A stretch of 6,322 nucleotides of DNA from Actinomycetota bacterium (GTDB lineage: Bacteria > Actinomycetota > Actinomycetes > Streptosporangiales > Streptosporangiaceae), in assembly GCA_003161205.1 (NCBI GenBank), contig PMOU01000171.1, positions 1 through 6,322 of the forward strand, read 5' to 3'. Every line of letters starts with the position of its first letter. Positions within the stretch are counted from its first letter, which is position 1. A program made the translations under genes and the position numbers. Of the stretch, positions 5,106 to 6,322 are shown one piece after another. The notes under the pieces are model-generated. The model saw only the letters and a list, made by a program, of their open reading frames with translations, was not told the origin of the DNA and ran no database searches.

Positions 5106-5933
5106 TTGGGTAGCGGCGCGGGGCCGCCCGACGATTGGCGGACGACATTCCGGCCCGATATTCCGAGCCCGGCCCGAATTTACGACTATCTTCTCGGCGG
5201 CAAGGACAATTATCCCGCTGACCGGCAGGCAGGGGATGAAATCGCGATCCATCTGCCGAATATCCGCCAGGCGGTCGGGTGGAACCGGACCTTTTTGCGG
5301 CGCGTGGTCCGGTTTTTGGTCCAGGAGGCGGGTATCCGTCAGCTCATCGATATCGGTACCGGGCTCCCGGCTGCGGGCAACGCGCACGACGTGGCGACGC
5401 AGATCGAGCCGGCCACCCGGATCGTCTTCGCGGACAACGACCCGGTGGTGCTCGCCCATGGCCGGGACATGCTCCAGGGCGTACCTAACGCGGTCATTCT
5501 CGAGCATGACCTCCGCGCCCCCGCTGAGATCCTGGCCGATCCCGAGCTCCGGCGGCTCATCGACTTCTCCGCCCCCGTTGCCATCGTGCTCACCGCGGTC
5601 TTGCACTTCATCTCTGACGCCGATGACCCGGCGGCGATCATCGCCGAACTGCTGGCGCCATTTCCCCCGGGTAGCTATCTCGCGCTCTCGCACGCCACCG
5701 CCGACGGAACTCCCGCGATGAACGATGCGGCGAAGGTCTTCGATGGCGCCACGGCTCAGGCTCATGTCCGCGGGCGTGCCGAGGTGCTGGCGCTGGTTCA
5801 GGGACTGGACCTCGTCGAGCCCGGCATGGTGTGGACACCGCAGTGGCATCCAGAGCCAGGATCGGACATGCCGTCAGACCCGGCGGACTTCGTGTACTAC
5901 GCCCTCGTCGCCCGCAAACCCCCTGGCCGGTGA
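5106..5933 (+). CDS. SAM-dependent methyltransferase, DUF574 / Methyltransf_19 family
   Basis: The 275-residue protein matches the actinomycete-expanded DUF574 methyltransferases. The family opening is present as PSPARIYDYLLGGKDNYPADRQAGD (about 20-44). SAM-binding motif I is QLIDIGTGLPAAGNAHDVA (79-97), the acidic end of the second strand is VFADNDPVV (107-115), then ILEHDLRAP (131-139) and the motif IV/V region AIVLTAVLHFISDADDP (159-175). All core residues for cofactor binding seem intact and there is no signal peptide. The methyl acceptor is unknown for most members; they frequently lie beside XRE-DUF5753/DUF397 genes, as here. The start is TTG 5106: GGAAGGA at 5091-5097 lies 8 bases upstream, and I see no better in-frame start before the DYLLGGKDN motif. 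The weak start codon implies low expression. It is divergent from the second XRE gene. The stop codon overlaps the probable -35 box of the next gene. Confidence 0.92.
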   Translation: MGSGAGPPDDWRTTFRPDIPSPARIYDYLLGGKDNYPADRQAGDEIAIHLPNIRQAVGWNRTFLRRVVRFLVQEAGIRQLIDIGTGLPAAGNAHDVATQIEPATRIVFADNDPVVLAHGRDMLQGVPNAVILEHDLRAPAEILADPELRRLIDFSAPVAIVLTAVLHFISDADDPAAIIAELLAPFPPGSYLALSHATADGTPAMNDAAKVFDGATAQAHVRGRAEVLALVQGLDLVEPGMVWTPQWHPEPGSDMPSDPADFVYYALVARKPPGR

Positions 5934-5957
5934 CCGCCCGCCGCAGGTTCATAAGAT
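5930..5957 (+). promoter_or_regulatory. Candidate leaderless promoter of the aldo/keto reductase gene
   Basis: GTGACC (5930-5935, 4 of 6 to TTGACA) and TAAGAT (5952-5957, 4 of 6 to TATAAT) are separated by 16 bp. Only 6 bases lie between the -10 box and ATG 5964, so the transcript would start at or next to the start codon. The -35 box overlaps the methyltransferase stop codon TGA (5931-5933). Confidence 0.45.
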
Positions 5958-5963
5958 GTGGTT

Positions 5964-6322
5964 ATGCGCTATCAGCCACTGGGAGAATCAGGATTGCAGG
6001 TTTCGGTCGTCGGGCTCGGCTGCAACAACTTCGGCGGCCGCCTCGACGTGGACGGGACTCGCGCGGTGGTGGACGCGGCCCTCGACGCCGGCATCACCTT
6101 GTTCGACACCTCGGACACTTATGGCGGGGTCGGCGGGTCCGAGCGTGCGCTCGGCGAGGTCCTCGGCCAGCGCCGGGACCAGGTCGTCCTGGCCACGAAG
6201 TTCGGCCACCAGAAAGCGGACATGGGGTACGGCCCTGCCGCCGGGGCGAAGGGCGGCCGCGCTTACATCAGGCGCGCGGTGACCGAGTCGCTGCGGCGGC
6301 TGCGGACCGACTACATCGACCT
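5964..6322 (+). CDS. Aldo/keto reductase, N-terminal part (cut by window end)
   Basis: The visible 119 codons are the first third of an aldo/keto reductase, an NADPH-dependent oxidoreductase with a TIM-barrel fold. The opening MRYQPLGESGLQVSVVGLGCNNFGGR is the usual first strand. LDAGITLFDTSDTYGGVGGSE (40-60) holds the catalytic Asp48 and Tyr53, and QVVLATKFGH (73-82) the catalytic Lys79; the matching His should follow just past the window edge after the DYIDL motif now being entered. The glycine-rich stretch at about 88-98 (GYGPAAGAKGG) and RAYIRRAVTESLRRLRTDYID are typical of the actinobacterial members. The substrate cannot be predicted. No ribosome binding site precedes ATG 5964, but a -10-like TAAGAT ends 6 bases before it, suggesting a leaderless transcript independent of the methyltransferase gene 30 bp upstream. 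Confidence 0.92.
   Translation, partial: MRYQPLGESGLQVSVVGLGCNNFGGRLDVDGTRAVVDAALDAGITLFDTSDTYGGVGGSERALGEVLGQRRDQVVLATKFGHQKADMGYGPAAGAKGGRAYIRRAVTESLRRLRTDYID

Noticed and set aside
3875..5113. A 412-codon plus-strand open frame
   Set aside because: It lies antisense to the second XRE gene, whose domain motifs are unmistakable, and its translation shows no recognisable domain. It stays open because of high GC.
4977..5849. A 290-codon minus-strand open frame
   Set aside because: It is antisense to the methyltransferase, whose SAM-binding motifs are intact; the translation resembles no family I know.
1..6322. CRISPR arrays, tRNA genes, transposases, attachment sites, restriction or defence nucleases
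   Set aside because: I looked for repeated spacers, cloverleaf-like segments, terminal inverted repeats with transposase motifs and nuclease motifs, and found none.

Overview
The window is chromosomal DNA of a high-GC actinomycete. Third codon positions are nearly all G or C, starts use strong AGGAGG-type ribosome binding sites mixed with apparently leaderless genes, and the gene families (DUF5302, DUF397, XRE with a DUF5753/Scr1 domain, RsbW-like orphan ATPase, DUF574-type methyltransferase) are largely confined to Streptomyces-like and Actinomadura/Streptosporangium-like bacteria. The genus cannot be resolved from the sequence alone.

Left part (1-1516): the 3' end of the ribosome-assembly GTPase gene der runs in from the left on the plus strand. 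Convergent with it is a spermidine/spermine synthase-like methyltransferase-fold gene on the minus strand, starting at 1140. Its frame has no stop anywhere in the window and runs antisense through all of der that is visible. Divergent from it is a small DUF5302 gene (1268-1516).

Middle part (1634-3930): a minus-strand orphan HATPase (anti-sigma/RsbW-like, 1634-2215) and a plus-strand XRE-DUF5753 regulator (2731-3621) face away from each other. The 515-bp non-coding stretch between them is AT-richer than the rest and contains several inverted repeats. The XRE gene is followed 15 bp later by its usual small partner, a DUF397 gene (3637-3843), and by a strong GC hairpin.

Right part (3947-6322): a second XRE-DUF5753 regulator on the minus strand (3947-4816) converges on that hairpin and has no DUF397 gene of its own. 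A 289-bp divergent intergenic region with a clear palindrome separates it from a DUF574/Methyltransf_19-type SAM-dependent methyltransferase (5106-5933). An aldo/keto reductase (from 5964, cut by the window end) follows, probably from its own leaderless promoter.

How the genes fit together: ATPase, XRE, DUF397, second XRE and methyltransferase form a compact regulatory island of the kind multiplied many times in actinomycete genomes and linked to development and antibiotic control (whiJ/abaA/Scr1-Scr2-like loci). The two regulators have different recognition helices, and the regions upstream of them carry different palindromes. That makes a testable pair of autoregulatory circuits. The flanking der, spermidine synthase-like, DUF5302 and aldo/keto reductase genes look like ordinary chromosomal genes.
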